Positions 21,402 to 21,835 of a stretch of DNA of 21,835 nt are shown in pieces. A program made the translations under genes and the position numbers. How positions within the stretch are numbered: the stretch's first letter is position 1; each line of letters starts with the position of its first letter. The stretch comes from Dehalococcoidia bacterium (GTDB lineage Bacteria > Chloroflexota > Dehalococcoidia > JACVQG01 > JAHKAY01). The stretch is taken from positions 3,569-25,403 of the forward strand of contig JASLXN010000005.1 of NCBI GenBank assembly GCA_030740315.1, given 5' to 3'. The notes below the pieces were generated by a model. That model saw only the letters and a program-made list of their open reading frames with translations. It was not told the origin of the DNA and made no database searches.

Positions 21402-21835
21402 ACAAACGGTACTCCAGGCTGTCTGCCAGGGCCAACCAGCTTGCATCTATGATGTTGGTGGAGCTGCCCACAGTGCGCCACTGGTCAGGCCCATCGCTGG
21501 ACTCAATAAGCACTCGGATGGAGGAGGCGGTGCCGGAGCTCTCATCCAAGATGCGCACCTTATAGTCCACCAGCTTTATGCTAGCCAACAGCGGGTAGGC
21601 GGGCACCAAGGCCTTGCGCAGGGCCTGGTCCAAGGCGTTAACCGGGCCGTTGCCCTCGGCGGCAGTGTGCACCATATCCCTACCCACCTTCACCTTGACC
21701 ATAGCCTCGGCCAGTAGCTCGCCGCGCCCTCTCTGTGAGGGCCGACGGCGGTGCTCTACCACCACCATAAAGTCCACCAGTTCAAACGGAGGTTTGTATC
21801 CGGCGTGCGCCCGGTGCACCAGCAACTCAAAGGAG
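21376..21835 (-). CDS. cimA: (R)-citramalate synthase, C-terminal part (5' end beyond window)
   Basis: 152 residues plus the stop are visible; the frame is open to the window edge and continues upstream (SFELLVHRAHAGY), so this is partial. CimA condenses pyruvate and acetyl-CoA to citramalate, the first step of the threonine-independent isoleucine pathway. The visible part ends the central linker (FELVDFMVVVE) and covers the LeuA-type allosteric domain. Segments are HTAAEGNGPVNALDQALRKA, then LVDYKVRILDESSGTASSIR, with DGPDQWRTVGSSTNIIDASW and ALADSLEYRLW. This combination, with LVDYKVRIL and the AlaSerTrp block, fits CimA of the type found in many bacteria and archaea better than LeuA. Isoleucine feedback through this domain is known for the family. 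The 3' end forms one arm of its own terminator. Confidence 0.92.
   Translation of the reverse strand, partial: SFELLVHRAHAGYKPPFELVDFMVVVEHRRRPSQRGRGELLAEAMVKVKVGRDMVHTAAEGNGPVNALDQALRKALVPAYPLLASIKLVDYKVRILDESSGTASSIRVLIESSDGPDQWRTVGSSTNIIDASWLALADSLEYRLWIKQVPRA

Noticed and set aside
1..21835. CRISPR array, tRNA, rRNA or insertion sequence
   Set aside because: No regularly spaced repeats, tRNA cloverleaf, rRNA segments, transposase motifs or terminal inverted repeats were recognised on either strand.

Overview
The window is a GC-rich bacterial chromosome segment with densely packed genes. GTG, TTG and ATG starts are all used, and TAG serves as an ordinary stop. I infer a Chloroflexota/Dehalococcoidia-like organism. 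The reasons are the multiplied acyl-CoA dehydrogenases, the orphan TIGR03936-type protein, a citramalate-type isoleucine pathway and small unnamed proteins of a kind I associate with that class. No rRNA or marker tree is available here to confirm this.

Layout. (1) 1-4898: the tail of a stand-alone Lrp/AsnC ligand-binding domain protein, then four consecutive acyl-CoA dehydrogenase (ACAD) genes in one transcription unit. The first three carry a candidate catalytic Glu at the isovaleryl-CoA-dehydrogenase position, and the fourth has no Glu at either known position. This suggests heteromeric alpha/beta enzymes. (2) 4899-6510: a YnfA/UPF0060 membrane protein behind a structured leader, a J-domain gene interrupted by two in-frame amber codons, a five-span membrane protein and a 320-base stretch with a hydrophobic remnant. 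(3) 6511-7915, minus strand: tsaD (tRNA t6A synthesis) and a small unknown gene. (4) 8046-11961, plus strand: a tight run of a CNNM/CBS transporter-like protein, a TIGR03936-type protein, a histidine phosphatase and tilS (tRNA-Ile lysidine synthetase). (5) 11906-13501, minus strand: two small unknown genes, one apparently frameshifted, and a short-chain dehydrogenase whose C-terminus is frameshifted, apparently by loss of one copy of a 7-bp repeat. (6) 13755-15779: a large FMN/4Fe-4S/FAD enoate reductase of the 2,4-dienoyl-CoA reductase type. (7) 16024-18558: a Ser-hydrolase (minus) and an atypical NAD-dependent epimerase-like protein (plus). (8) 18594-21305: a SCO-type lipoprotein and a CopD/DUF2269-like membrane protein (minus), diverging from a secreted PDZ protein with a His-rich linker. 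(9) 21376-end, minus: the C-terminal third of citramalate synthase, with an intrinsic terminator that begins inside the coding sequence.

How it fits together. The ACAD cluster, short-chain dehydrogenase, dienoyl-CoA-reductase-like flavoenzyme and Ser-hydrolase suggest catabolism of a CoA-activated acyl or cyclic substrate; the substrate cannot be read from sequence. tsaD and tilS are both tRNA modification genes but lie on opposite strands. The SCO and membrane protein pair points to copper handling for a terminal oxidase. I found no CRISPR array, tRNA, rRNA or intact insertion sequence. The most unusual items are the ACAD active-site distribution, the double-amber J-domain gene, the repeat-collapse frameshift in the short-chain dehydrogenase and the coding-embedded terminator of cimA.
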